A DNA stretch of 64,000 nucleotides, from positions 407,904,959 through 407,968,958 of the forward strand of contig CM019063.1 of NCBI GenBank assembly GCA_009667805.1. The letters run 5' to 3'. The notes beneath the pieces are model-generated. The model was not told where the DNA came from, searched no databases, and worked only from the letters and a program-made list of their open reading frames with translations. How positions within the stretch are numbered: the stretch's first letter is position 1; each line of letters starts with the position of its first letter. The position numbers were made by a program, and so were the translations under genes. Origin of the DNA: Leptobrachium leishanense. Lineage: Eukaryota > Chordata > Amphibia > Anura > Megophryidae. Of this stretch, positions 1-11,915 are shown piece by piece.

Positions 1-346
1 CTCCACCATTGCATTTCACGGAGACTATTAAAGTCTTACAACTACTACAACTAATGAGACAATTGATCTGAAAGTTCTCTGCTGTCACTGTAGTCCAGGA
101 ACACACAGCTCCTGTTAAATTGTAAGTTTTAAATAGAAAAACTAGCAATGTAATTAATCTAAATTACAGAAGTGAATGGATTGCTAAATCACAACTGTTT
201 TTTCATACAGTACTACTATGTAGAAATAAAAGTGTTGATTTTGGGTTTAAATATATACGAGTAACCAGGGACGATTAACATAGGGGCTGATGGAGCAGCA
301 GCTCCAGGCCCATGCCCCAGAATAGGCCCATAGAAAGGATAACAAT
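1..346. other. Non-genic AT-rich DNA with possible truncated hAT end
   Basis: No gene is supported here. Positions 266-345 (cagggacgattaacatagg and the following GC-richer stretch) resemble the terminus of a non-autonomous hAT element, but no partner end was found. This is weak inference. Confidence 0.3.
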
Positions 347-537
347 CAGGGTTATTCAGAGAGCGTGAAAAGCAGGAGAATGACTGGAGAATGAAAAATT
401 CTAGGTCAAAATAGCCAATTTGGAAAGTGAGATGAAAGGGAGAATTTTTCTGGTTTGGCTATTTTGACCTAGAATTTTTCATTCTCCAGTCATTCTCCAG
501 TCATTCTCCTGCTTTTCACGCTCTCTGAATAACCCTG
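347..537. mobile_element. Palindromic MITE, cagggttattca family
   Basis: The two ends are long inverted repeats: cagggttattcagagag on the left and its complement on the right. The arms run for about 70 bp each. The right arm has a local duplication of cattctccagt that lengthens it. Flanking triplets (aat/tat) do not match, so the target duplication is lost or mutated here. Other copies at 23,642 and 11,916 have TAA on both sides, which suggests a PIF/Harbinger-like origin. Confidence 0.85.
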
Positions 538-559
538 TATGTTTGCATTGATTGGCATT

Positions 560-665
560 TGGACCCCTGTATCTCCAACTCCATAGCAGCTATAGGGTCA
601 CGTGAGGCATCACTGGAAAGGCTAGAGCATGACCTTTCCTATGATACCAAACATAACCAGGTTTT
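560..665 (+). mobile_element. Fragment of piggyBac-like (TTAA) element family
   Basis: The stretch with ctgtatctccaactcc followed by a precise gagcatgacctttcctatgatacc motif matches the internal part of the elements at 48,484-49,714 and 14,968-16,424. No TTAA ends are present, so it is a truncated remnant. Confidence 0.5.
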
Positions 666-720
666 ATGTAACAATAAAAAATAAAATAATAAATATTTCT
701 TTATTAAAAGAAAAGGCAGA

Positions 721-2930
721 ATCATAGTCTAAGAACAAGCCAGGAAATCATAGCCAGGATCGTAGTCAAAAACCAGGATATCAAAATACACAATAATAAG
801 GAGGTACTGAGGGGTAGTAAAACCATGACAGGACCCAGAGCAAATCCAGGAGCCGATATTTAAAGACCTATGAGGCATTTGATAATTAGCGGAATGTACG
901 TATAAATGGATACGCTCCGCGACATATTGGAAAAGGGGTGTAATCAAAAAGTTCCAAATTGCGAACATCTTTGGATCGATTCAAGATAATATTGGAAAAA
1001 ACTGAAAGGACGACACCCAAACAGACCATATTGGAAGAATCCAAAGCAGAATGACCTGAAGGCAGTATATATGCATCAGAAAAGGAAACTTTAACAGCAT
1101 GAGCACGTATAACAAGATGTAAAAATACAGTGAAGTCCTTGGCAAACACTATTTTCTTCTTGGGTAGTTTTCATATATTGTATTGCAGTATTGAGTCCAA
1201 AAATTTTATTTAATTTCATTTTCTTGGTAATCTAATGTCTGAGTCCATTGTGTTAATGAATAATCCACCAGTTGATCATTACGACAGTCAGTTTAGAGAA
1301 CTAGCTTCATACTTTTAATCAGATGTGCTACAGAACCATTTATAAACCCAAATAAATTACTATTCAGGATTGTCTCTAGCAGCAATAAGCAGGCTACTTA
1401 CTCATTTATTCAGTAACTGGGAACATTATTTTATAAACTGAACACTTGTCACTTTAATGATCTACTTTTTGAATCAGCTTTTTTTTACTTGAATATTTTA
1501 AGCATCAAATGTGCTGAGCCTTCTTGAATAATTAAATAAAATATAGACTTAGCATACAAAAGGAAATTCTCCGGCTGTGCACGCTGTAGTTGAAATAGAG
1601 TCCTATACAAGAAAGTATCTTTGGCTTTGAATGTTTATGTGCATTTTTCTGTATTAAATACAGTCTAAACCGAGGATAATTGAAATTTCTCGAATCAACA
1701 GCTAGACAGTTCTAAATCGCATATGGTTGCTTGCCAAATATGTAATATATAACAAAATACCATGCTACAGATGGAAAGAGTTGAGGCATTGAGAGAGGTG
1801 GGAAGCTTGCACCGAGGGAATATTGTTTGTACCGCAGCCTGTAAAAATATCTCATGTTGCTCATACAAGCCTAATGATCCCAGCATGACGACTACCCATT
1901 CCCTTACATCTCCACTCATGCTTAAATACGTAGACTGAAGTCATTACTTGTGTCCCTCTAAATGTAAAGATTAGACTACAAGACAAAATGTTTTGAGTGT
2001 TCGTCACGGTTTTACCCTGGGTTATGTATTATTCATAAAACATTTGTCTTTGGACATAAACTCGCCACAAAATCTAGGGTTGTGAAAAATCATCATTCAC
2101 GTTTTGGATAAAATGGGATTGAGGACTATAGCTCCAAGTCTATAATAATTGACACAGCACTTTGTGACATTTATAAACTGTCATGTGATGTGCTTGTCAA
2201 TTCCTGCCAAAAAGCTTTGGTTCGCACAAGATATTAGTTTACACCTTCAAAATTTTGTTCTTGTGCTTTCGAGACTGCGAAACATTGCTCAGCAGGTTCT
2301 TTTTTGTTAGTAATGCAAAGGACTCTTACCTTCTGACATCTTTTGTAGTTGTTACCTACCTCAAGCTGCATTAAAAAGTATTTACTGGTGTGATAATGTC
2401 AGATCTCTTTTTTTAAGCTTATGTGCTGATAATTTACAATCTGCCCTTTATGCCTTCGTCTCACACCAAGATTAATACCTGTGATTTAAGTCATTAAATT
2501 TTCGATTCCATTTTAACATTGCTTTGTTGTATATTTTGTCCATTCCTAATACACACATCAGCAGTACTTTAACGTATTCATATACACAAGCTGTTCAGAG
2601 ATGTTAACCTTGTCAAGATGGTAGGATGCCAGATAAGTTGGTAAATGTTTTCCGGTACCGAGGGTCTCTATAGAAGTTACTGAGTGTGCTGCAGACCCCG
2701 TCTATATTTGGCAGATTGCCTGGTGATTACACCATTCTCGGTTAAAAATCAATACACAATATGAAAACCTACTAATGCCCCATTGCCATTCACACTTGAA
2801 TTCTTACATTTCTCCATATGGACATCTTTCTTACAAGGGCTCTCATTTTATTGCAGCTGTCCCTATTATATGTTGCGAATGACTCAATACAGTGCAAATA
2901 TCTACCTAATTTGGCTACCCAGAGAGAACA
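721..2930. other. Anonymous non-coding DNA
   Basis: About 2.2 kb of AT-rich sequence. The only open frames are short and have no recognisable domain. No RNA gene or clear repeat end was seen. Confidence 0.6.
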
Positions 2931-2935
2931 TACTG

Positions 2936-3118
2936 TAGGTGGATGGCTGTAGAGGTAGCATCACTGCTCTATAACTGTGGAGACACAGGTTTGAATTGTG
3001 GCAAGAGCACATCTCCAGTAAGTGTCCTTGGGCAAGACACATACTCACCACCCTGAACATACTTGAAAATGAGAGAAATCTCAATGTATCTTTCCTGGTA
3101 AAATACATTCTCAAAAAA
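2936..3118 (+). mobile_element. tRNA-derived SINE (V-SINE-like)
   Basis: The head looks like a degenerate tRNA with an A-box-like ggatggctgtagagg and a B-box-like ggtttgaattg about 50 bp further on. The body contains tgtccttgggcaagacac, a motif typical of vertebrate V-SINE-type elements. The tail gagaaatctcaatgtat recurs at 20,785 and, inverted, at 19,250. The family assignment is inferred from the motif. Confidence 0.7.
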
Positions 3119-3281
3119 CCCCACTAACTTTGATTTTACTGGTCATGAGATATTCTTTGTGGCTTATTCATAGTTTCTTTATATCCATCACAATCTTACC
3201 TACATTTTTTAACTTCTCATCACATACTGTAGCTTGATGATTTTTTTTGTATTCCAACTTTTATCATGTTATGCCAAATAA

Positions 3282-3739
3282 GGCTAATGTCAGATGAACG
3301 CAATCTGAGCGCACTCTCCGTGAGTGCACATGGACGGACGTACTGACGGAAGATACTGTAGACATCACACGGTCCGTTTTTTTGTCGGATGTAGAACAAA
3401 AAAAGGAAATATGGGAATCAAAATTAATTAAAATTAAAAGACAGGTACAGTCAGCCAGACCATAAAAACCTCTAAGCGTCAACGTTATGGACGTCGCAAA
3501 TGCGCTGACGTCGCAGCATAACGCACACAGGCCACTACGCGGATGTGGCGCACTCTGTGCGTCCGTCTTAGCGGTTTTACGTTCTTGCCTAAGTTGAGTC
3601 TGTTTGCCACGTGTGTTGTGCAGTGCGCAGTTCGGTGCAGACGCACTTCGTGTGTGGGTCTCCATTGATCATGATTCTATGCTACGATGGACGGTAAATT
3701 GTGCGGTGAAACAGACACTGCGTTCGTCTGACGTGGGCC
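3282..3739. mobile_element. TAA-target MITE (PIF/Harbinger-like)
   Basis: TAA at 3279-3281 and at 3740-3742 flank inverted ends (ggctaatgtcagatgaacgc on the left; the complement ends in gggcc on the right). A 3-bp TAA duplication is characteristic of PIF/Harbinger elements. No transposase is encoded. Open frames inside it follow the GC-rich palindromic arms and are not genes. Confidence 0.8.
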
Positions 3740-4417
3740 TAAGTCTTTGGAATATAGACATTGCCCATTCTAACTGTAATATATATATCTCCCCACAACC
3801 TGTACCCTTATTATTTGTGTCATGTATTCCCCCTGATTAGGGATGAGCCGAACACCCCCCGAGTTCGGTTCGGAGCCGAACCCGAACTTTCCAAATGTTC
3901 GAATCTGAATCCGAACCCGAACTCGAACTCAATACAAGTCAATGGGGCTGAAAATTCGGTTTTTAGAGTGTCCTCCAAGAGGGCATATATGCTAGATATT
4001 TGCCATAAAAGGTGTATGGGGGTCTGGGTAGTGCCCTGGGGGACAGGAAACAAGGAAAAAAAGTTTAAAAAAAAAAGTTTTTAAAGGTTAAAACTTTTTA
4101 AAGTTTTCCATGAAATAAAGGTTAAAAATAAAAACGAAAAATTCCTTCAAATATCGTGCCTCAGAGGTCCCCATAACCTGCCCGTGAAGTGGTGGATTTC
4201 TAGGATGTATAGAAACATTTAAAAACAAAAAAATGATGTTTCAAATGACGGTAAATGCTTTTCCTTTAATCTATCCATAAACAACTGCTTGGGGCGGCAG
4301 TCTGTATGAAAAGAGGAGACATTTTCGGACACGCAGAAAAAGTTTAGTGATTCTTGTTGGCTAAATTATTGTGAAACTTATGCAGGCTTTGGATGAAAGT
4401 AACAATAGGTGCTTTAA

Positions 4418-4845
4418 GGCTGGGGTCAGACTAGCGCAATTTTAACGTGCATTTAGGCGCACTTAATCACGGCCGCACTAGCAGCAAATGACACGCTATG
4501 ACGGCCAATATACGAAGTACGGCCGCACGAAAGTCCAGCCGCGCAACGCAAGTGGAAAATGAATGCATTTTTTCGAGAACGCTGAACCGCTAGTACTGAC
4601 GTACAGAGTGCGCTGCGTCCGCATAGCGGCGTGTGTGCGTGATTAGGAGACGTCAGACGCTGCTCATGTCCGGCCAACATAACGTCCAGACACCCAAAGT
4701 TTCCTGGTTTGAATCCGTAAAAAAATCACGCATAAAAATGCGCATCGTATGACCGTTTAAGCGCTTTCCGTGAAAAAACACCTCAATGCATTCGGACGCA
4801 CTTTTTGACGTTCGCTGCGAAAAATGCGTTCGTTTGACCCTAGCC
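4418..4845. mobile_element. TAA-target MITE in hAT copy A
   Basis: TAA at 4415-4417 and 4846-4848. The ends are ggctggggtcagactagcgc and its inverted counterpart gaccctagcc. The paralogous site at 21,430 reads gctttaaaattggg uninterrupted, an empty-site proof of the insertion. Its interior is closely related, in inverse orientation, to 39,404-39,795. Confidence 0.9.
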
Positions 4846-5033
4846 TAAAATCGGGCCTTTAGCGTCGGCAACAGTGCCGTCACACAGTCTCACCCCTCTG
4901 AGGATATGAATCTGATACAGGCGTCTGTGGCAGTGCTGCCAAATATTGTGCCTTTGGTGCCAGGCCAGCAAGTGCCATCATACAGTAACCCCTCTGTGGT
5001 ATTGTTGAAGAGTGCAGGGGTGGACCATGCGGT

Positions 5034-5330
5034 CAGGGCCGGTGCTAGACTATTTTGCGCCCTAGGCAAGACCAGCTACTTGCACCCCCCCCCAAAAAAA
5101 AACGACACAACATGAAACTGCTAAATTTCTTTTTACTTAAGAATAAAGTTGGAAAAGCACCAATAGTAAAGGTAAAATAAATATAAATAAACTGTATTAA
5201 ACAATTTTAAATTAACTCTATTAAACAAATTAAAATTAACTGTATTGAACACATATAAATTAAGGAAAAAAAAAATAAGAGTTGTCACGTAAATTTCAAT
5301 TTCAGACACATCAAAATTTCACTTTGCGTG
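5034..5330. mobile_element. Probable truncated hAT-type end
   Basis: cagggccggtgctagactat at 5034 is a typical hAT-like terminus and interrupts the 3' array unit of copy A. The following AT-rich DNA, with repeated attaaac/ttaaatta motifs, may belong to it. No right end or target duplication was identified. Confidence 0.4.
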
Positions 5331-5349
5331 CCTTATCCTTTGCAAATTT

Positions 5350-5419
5350 TCATCATGCGTATATATATATATTGCCCAGGCCAGCTCACATCATGCGTAT
5401 ATATATTGCCCAGGCCAAT
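5350..5419 (+). repeat. Short tandem duplication
   Basis: Two copies of a roughly 40-bp unit, catcatgcgtatatatat followed by attgcccaggcca, lie next to each other. They differ mainly in the length of the TA run. Confidence 0.7.
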
Positions 5420-5980
5420 CCCCTGGTGGAGATAGGGGGTTCATTTGAACCCCGATATCTCCAGGCATCTAGTGGGTCATGGAGGGTGTCAATCAAAAGG
5501 CCTGAGCATGGCCTTTCGAATGATACCCAACATGACCAGGTATAAAGTAAAAAAAATAAAAACATGTATTTTTTTTGTGTTATTTTTATTAATGCAGCAA
5601 TATTGTTCACATTGCAATTATAATGTGAACGATGATGCACTAATGATTTTTTTCTATGGGGTGTGTTTGCTATAAATCACGTAATTCCCCCCACAAAATG
5701 TAACAAGTCCCCATTTCTAATTTTTGTACAAGCGCACCCCATAGAAAACATAATCGCAAACGCTCATGTGCTAAAATGTGAAAAAAACAACACTTTACAC
5801 ACTGCAGATGATTAAAAATTCAATTTTTATTGCATTTTTTCATAATATACAGCCAGGACAGGACATATACATATAAAAATTATATATTATGAATCTGCGG
5901 AGTCTGCCGGAAAGAACGATATCTAACATGTCGGTCATTTAACAAAATGTGGCTTCAAAATCGCGTTTAAACATGATGAG
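5390..5980 (+). mobile_element. piggyBac-like MITE, left part (split by CR1)
   Basis: The sequence matches 49,040-49,640: a self-complementary block around ggtggagatagggggttc, the gagcatggcctttcgaatga motif, and the gttcacattgcaattataatgtgaac hairpin area. It breaks off at catgatgag, where the CR1 LINE begins, and resumes at 9057 with gcgaaagcggtaaaaatgag, ending near 9103. The outer left TTAA is not clear. Confidence 0.65.
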
Positions 5981-8900
5981 GATTTGGCTTTGTGTCCCAT
6001 GATAGCTCTAATTGGAGCAGAAAGGAACTGTATAAAAAAGATGGTTTGCATCTTACTCATAGGGGAACATATGTTCTCAGTGAGAAGTTCAAAGGTTTCA
6101 CAAAGGAATATTTAAACTAGGAGGGGGGGGACAAAAGGGTAAAAAACAATCTGCCCGATTGTCCCCCAAAACTAAATCGGAGGTTGCAAGCAACATGCGA
6201 GGTAAAAAATGACAAGCTCAGAGTCGTGTCTATAAATGCTCGCAGTATAGTCAATAAAATCAATGAACTGGAGGCAATGATGGCAGCTGAAAAAGTAGAT
6301 TTAGTGGCGGTTACTGAGACATGGTTCAGTGAGAAAAATAACTGGGACATAACAATACCGGGGTACTCTTTATATAGAAAAGACAGAGAAGGTAGGAAAG
6401 GAGGAGGAGTGGCCCTGTATGTGAAAAACAACATAAAAACGAACCAAATAAAAGTGAGCGAGGTGAACATAGAGTCAGTTTGGGTTACGCTAACATTTGG
6501 CAATCATACAGTAGCTCGAGTAGGTGTGATCTATAGACCCCCTGGACAAGTAGAAGAGCTAGATAATCTGCTGGTTGAGGAAATAGCCAAAATGGCAATG
6601 AAAGGGGAAGTTATTATCATGGGGGACTTTAATCTTCCTGATGTGAACTGGAAAACCAAAATAGCTGGGTGCACCAGGAGTACAAATATTCTAAACTCCT
6701 TACTGGGATTATCTCTAACACAAGTAGTTGAGGAGCCGACCCGTAAAGAGGCCATATTGGATTTAATACTCACAAATGGAGGTTTGGTATCGGACAATGT
6801 TGTAGGTGAAAATTTGGGATCTAGTGATCACCAGTCAGTGTGGTCTAATATACGAACAGGGATGGAGCCACACCACACAAAAACAAAAGTTTTAGACTTT
6901 AAAAAAACAGATTTTTCTAAAATGAGATTTTGTGTGAAGGAGTCATTATCAGACTGGAGGAGTTTAAAGGGAGTCCAGGAGAAATGGGATTATTTAAAGG
7001 AAGCATTTTTGAAGGCCACAGGAAACTGCATTCGGCTTGTTAGCAAAAACAAAAAAGGGAAGAAACCACTGTGGTACTCTGCAGAAGTGGCCAAAATAGT
7101 GAAGAACAAAAAGATAGCATTCAATAATTATAAAAAAACTCAGAGTGAAGAAGATAGGCAAACCTATAAAATTAGGCAGAAAGAGGCAAATCAATTTATA
7201 AGAGCTTCCAAAGCACACGCAGAAGAGAAAATAGCTCAGTCAGTAAAAAAGGGGGACAAAACATTTTTTAGATACATAAACGAGAAAAGAAAAGTAAAAC
7301 AAGGATTAGTTAGATTAAAAACAAAGGAAGGAAGGTATGTACAAGAGGATAAAAGTCTCGCTGACTGCCTCAATGAATATTTTTGTTCAGTCTTTGCAGA
7401 AGAAAAGGAAGGAAAGGGACCTCAGTTAGGAGAGAACACTAAAGAGACATTTACATATGAGTTTACAGAGGAGGAGGTTCTACAGCAGCTGTCTAAAGTA
7501 AAGACAAATAAGTCAATGGGGCCTGATGGGATCCACCCTAAATTATTAAAAGAGCTCAGTGATGTAATAGCAAAACCGTTAACAGATTTATTTAACCAAT
7601 CCTTGTTAACGGGAGTCGTCCCAGAAGACTGGAAATTAGAAAATGTTGTGCCCATTTACAAGAAGGGTAGTAGGGAGGAATCGGAACTATAGGCCAGTTA
7701 GTCTTACGTCAGTAGTGGGGAAATTAATGGAAACCATGTTAAAGGAAAGGATTGTTGAACATCTAAAAACACATAGATTACAGGATCAGAAACAACATGG
7801 GTTTACCTCAGGGAGATCATGCCAAACTAATCTTATTGATTTTTTTGATTGGGTAACAAAAATAATAGACACAGGTGGTGCAGTAGACATTGCTTATTTA
7901 GATTTCAGTAAGGCTTTTGATACTGTTCCGCATAGAAGGCTTATCAATAAATTGCAATCTTCGAGCTTGGATTCCAATATTGTTGAATGGATTAGGCAGT
8001 GGCTGAGTGACAGGCAACAGAGGGTTGTGGTAAATGGAGTTTATTCGGCGCAAGGTCTTGTTACCAGTGGGGTACCTCAGGGGTCAGTACTTGGACCCAT
8101 TCTCTTTAAAAATTTTATTAGTGATATTGCAGAAGGTATTAATGGAAAAGTATGTCTTTTTGCTGATGACACAAAGATTTGCAACAGGGTTGACGTTCCT
8201 GGAGGGATCAGCCAAATGACAAATGATTTAGGTAAACTAAAAAAATGGTCGGAGTTGTGGCATTTGAGTTTTAATGTGGATAAGTGCAAGATAATGCACC
8301 TGGGACGTAAAAACCCAAGGGCTGAATATAGAATATTTGATACAGTCCTAACCTCAACATCTGAGGAAAGGGATTTAGGGGTCATTATTTCAGAGGCTCT
8401 AAGGGTAAGTAGTCAATGTAATAGAGCAGCAGGAAATGCTAGCAGAATGCTTGGTTGTGTAGGGAGAGGTATTAGCAGTAAGAAAAGGGAAGTGCTCATG
8501 CCACTGTACAGAGCACTGGTGAGACCTCACTTGGAGTACTGTGTGCAGTACTGGGGACCGTATCTCCAGAAGGATATAGACATCTTAGAGAGAGTTCAGA
8601 GAAGGGCTACTAAAATGGTGTACGGCTTGAAGGAGAAAAGTTACCAGGAAAGGCTTAATGATCTTAACATGTACAGCTTGGAAAAAAGACGAGACAGAGG
8701 AGATATGATAGAAACATTTAAATACGTAAAGGGAATCCACAAGGTAGAGGAAGGGAGTATATTTAAAAGGAAACAAAATAGCAAAACAAGATGACATAGT
8801 CTTAGATTAGAGGGGCAAAGGTTTAAAAGTAACATCAGGAAGCATTATTTTACTGAGAGGGTGGTGGATACATGGAACAGTCTTCCAGTAGAAGTGGTAG

Positions 8901-9056
8901 AGGCCAAAACAGTAATTGAATTTAAGCATGCATGGGATAGGCATAAGGCTATCCTAAACAAAAGATAAATCCAGGTAAAGTATCCATGTAATTGGGCAGA
9001 CTAGATGGGCCGAAAGGTTCTTATCTGCCGACATTTTTCTATGTTTCTATGTTTCT
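5981..9056 (+). mobile_element. CR1-clade LINE, 5'-truncated
   Basis: The 3' end carries cgaaaggttcttatctgccg and three TTTCTATG-type 8-bp repeats, the hallmark of CR1 elements, and there is no poly-A. The 5-bp string atgag occurs at 5976-5980 and 9057-9061 and is a plausible target duplication. The interrupted piggyBac-like element resumes exactly after it. At the 5' end (about 6035-6118) a DGLHLT-type motif suggests the tail of the CR1 ORF1 esterase region. About 3 kb remains of the roughly 4-5 kb usual for the clade. Confidence 0.92.
6184..8966 (+). pseudogene. CR1 ORF2: endonuclease and reverse transcriptase, frameshifted
   Basis: ORF2 nicks target DNA and reverse-transcribes the element RNA on it. 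The first open part (6184-7692) begins with an APE-type endonuclease domain. It shows INARSIVNK near residue 17, TETW with the catalytic Glu at residue 45, GDFNLPDVNW near residue 147 and SDHQSVW near residue 216. The reverse transcriptase starts at the end of this part and continues in another frame from about 7643, so there is a single-base shift near 7680. The second part has YLDFSKAFDTVPH and the FADD catalytic motif. A TGA at 8792-8794 is followed by a still recognisable C-terminus to about 8966. The true start is uncertain; 6184 is simply the first ATG in frame. With one frameshift and one late stop, this is a fairly young but inactive copy. Confidence 0.9.
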
Positions 9057-9103
9057 ATGAGCGAAAGCGGTAAAAATGAGCTGAGCACACAGCGGTGAAA
9101 TAC
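9057..9103 (+). mobile_element. piggyBac-like MITE, right end (after CR1)
   Basis: gcgaaagcggtaaaaatgag continues the element broken at 5980. The same junction is uninterrupted at 49,640-49,710 and, in reverse, at 14,968-15,040. The terminal TTAA has decayed. Confidence 0.7.
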
Positions 9104-9538
9104 AGCATATTAGAAGTTTTAGGAGGGAAATTAACACTTCTCAAACCTCAATCAGAAGCAGACACCACCCCACCCCCTCACCCTCAGTATAGTCTACAAT
9201 GTATCAAATTGATTAGACCAGACTAAAACATCTGTTGTTGTTATGACATTTGAAAAACATAGGTCATTTAGAGTTGAGAATCTTTGCACGTACACATTAG
9301 TTTTTAATTCAATATCTAATAAACCGTTGCTTATAATATTCTGCAGTAAAGAGTCTCTTTATTTCTAGATTTTTTAGCATTTTTTAAGCATTTTCTATAC
9401 TTTTTTCAAAATGTCTTTTTTTTTTCGAACTCAAACTGAACACACCCAAAAAGTTCGAAGTTTGCGAACTTTCGAACACCCAAAGTTCGGGTCGAACTCC
9501 GAACCGTCCGAACCGAACAGCTCATCCCTACCCCTGAT

Positions 9539-10639
9539 CTCCTTAGTTTAGTATTTTCTTCTCACATTTTCCAATTCCCGTAATAATTTTCAGTTTGTAT
9601 TGTTTTGTTTGGCATCACATTCTTGCAGTGTTGCTATTTAATACCTTTTAGAAAATCCAATATTTGTTTACGTAAAGAAAAAAAATTGAACAATGTGCAA
9701 TATACATCTGGTGCTGGGGAGACCCGCGTAGCTATACCTCAGTAATTGAGTAGAGCTGGTAAATGAATTCACATACCAATAACATTATTACTTTCCCCAT
9801 ATTCAGCCATAGAGAAGAGTGCTAACAGGGTCTAGCTGCATGTCCTCCAGCACATTTTAGACAATACTGAGATCTACCACATCAGCCTCCATGTGCACAA
9901 TGCCATTGATTACTGTGCATGACCAGGGATAGCAGAGGAAAATGAATCAAATCTGTGACAGCTTCACACAGACCAGATTCAGGCGCTAACAGGGATAAAT
10001 GAGGGTTTCTCTCTGTCACACTGCAATCACGCAGTTCATGGTATCATCAATAACACCACAAACCCCAGCTAACACAGAACATTGGATACATGATAAAATG
10101 CAATCAGTTCAGAATGGTATTAAACATTGGATTGGTTTGCTTTTCTTTGCAAAATAAACACCACACTGATTTATAAAAATAAAATTTGTAAGTGAAAAGT
10201 AAAATACTGCAGAAATGATTAAACTAAATGAAACAGTAAAGCAGGTTGTAGTCATCTATGCCATCAGAGCGTTTCTGTTACATATGCCTTTGTATACATT
10301 TACTGTGTGGTAAATGGAAAGTAATTTTCCATAAAACATTGGGTCCTGCCAAAGTGGAAAACCACTTTATAGTGAAGGCGTGAAGAATAGAACCCTCACA
10401 TGTCTATGTAAAGGACTCCCATGCTCAGACTCACTCGTATAAGTGGAATGGACAAAGACTAACGGCAATGGTCTAGTAAGGGAATGTTCCATATGGCTGT
10501 CCATTATTGGAGAGAATATTATTAGGCCTTGGGTGGAGCAAATGTATAAATTCTGGCCCCAACCTTACCTTTTCCTTTTTGATGCTCATCATCCTGTTTT
10601 TAGGAGAAGGCCAGCCTTTTTCTTCTCTGCCACCTCACA
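9539..10639. other. Anonymous non-coding DNA
   Basis: No gene or repeat boundary is recognisable. Open frames are short and lack domains. Confidence 0.6.
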
Positions 10640-10647
10640 GCTTAGGA

Positions 10648-10783
10648 CATGGGTCAATAACCTTGGCTCCCTGATGTTTTGGGAACTACATCTCCCATGA
10701 TGCTCAGTCTCCCATTAGGCTGACTGAACCACATGGGAAATGTAGTTCCCAGAAAATCAGGGAGCCAAGGTTGCTGACCCCTG
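10648..10783. mobile_element. Short hAT MITE (136 bp)
   Basis: A perfect 8-bp duplication, gcttagga, occurs at 10,640-10,647 and 10,784-10,791. The inverted ends read gggtcaataaccttggctcc and the complement of ggggtcagcaaccttggctc. The interior contains actacatctcccatgatgc and its inverted partner. A decayed relative lies at 18,831-18,957. Confidence 0.92.
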
Positions 10784-10981
10784 GCTTAGGAGGAAGGACC
10801 TTTGACATCACATGGAAAAGGGAAAGTGGTTCAGTGTGACTTTTTGGAGATGGGTCTCATGCAGTGCTGGACTGCTGGTGGGGTCAGAGTCTGGGGTTTG
10901 CATTGACCTACCTGTCAATAGTGTGAGACCTAAAACCGGCAACATACTACAGCTGGCAGGATACTGGTTCAATCAGCACAG

Positions 10982-11147
10982 CTTCATTTTCAGTTTTCAA
11001 AGACACTTGTTTTATTGAGGTGTAGTATACAGAAGAGTGGCAATTCCTTGCGACAGGTTTCTGCCCTGTGTTGGGCTGAAATGGTGCCTCTCTTTTGTAT
11101 GCTGCACCTCAGTAAAAGGGAGTGTTTTTGGAAGCTGAAAATGAAGG
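10982..11147. repeat. Foldback repeat
   Basis: Two imperfect arms of about 65 bp, from cttcattttcagttttcaaa on the left and its counterpart on the right, flank a short centre (caggtttctgccctgtg). No target duplication was recognised. Confidence 0.7.
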
Positions 11148-11856
11148 TGTCCTGCATACATTATTGAAGCATGCCAAAGATTATCTTTGTCAGCTCAGCT
11201 GAAAAAGATGCTATGAATGTCAATAAGGCATGAATTAGTCTGCTACCGAATCTAAATACCACACACGCTAATAAAATATAGAGAGGTGCTTTGATTTATA
11301 AATTGTTTCTGCAGGATATTTCTAATACAGACATCAGAGTCACTGATTTGTAAAGCTTTCCAATTTCTATATTCTGATGCATTTCATGTTCAAATTAGAA
11401 ATGATGTAATCGTCCTGTGGTTACAGATGATGCCGAGTTAATCTCCTTTTGGAAAGAAAATTTGTAGTCCAAGATAAGAATTTAATTAATTTTTTTATCT
11501 CTAGTGTCTCTTTTTGTATGATTTTACAATGCTCAGAGTAAACTAATAAGTTTCCATTATTATGCCAATTGATGCCCCTTGAGAAACACACAAAGAGTGC
11601 CTGGAGGCAACTGAAATTAATAGAATATGATACTTTAATTCATTTTATAACAGCACTCATTGTAATATGATAACATGCTCATTTATTTTCTATTTAATAT
11701 GAGGTGAAATGCTGAATTATGATATGCAAAAAACCACCAAATTGTTCTGAGTTCGGTAAATGTTGGATATTAGTAGAACAAGTTCCTGAACACTTAACAT
11801 TTTAAAATAAACTGTATTGAATTTTAAGTGTTTCAAATTGGAATGTTTGAAATACA
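11148..11856. other. Anonymous non-coding DNA
   Basis: AT-rich; no coding signal and no repeat ends were seen. Confidence 0.55.
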
Positions 11857-11915
11857 CAGGTCTGTTCAAAGAATGGTGAAACTCAGGAGAATGACTGGAG
11901 AAGTGAAAATTCTAA

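Larger units (their letters stand above)
3838..9530 (-). mobile_element. Non-autonomous hAT element, copy A (with nested insertions)
   Basis: The element is bounded by a perfect 8-bp duplication, cccctgat, at 3830-3837 and 9531-9538. Its ends are tagggatgagccgaac on the left and the complement of tagggatgagctgttcgg on the right. The left end matches the 3' end of the transposase-bearing elements at 20,893 and 56,247, so this copy lies in reverse orientation. It retains one unit (about 4905-5035) of the family's 3' tandem array and has no transposase. A TAA-target MITE, a probable hAT end, a piggyBac-like element and a CR1 LINE are nested inside. Without these the element is roughly 2 kb. Confidence 0.92.

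Noticed and set aside
2936..3010. Functional tRNA gene
   Set aside because: The A and B boxes are degenerate and no cloverleaf is plausible; it is the head of a SINE.
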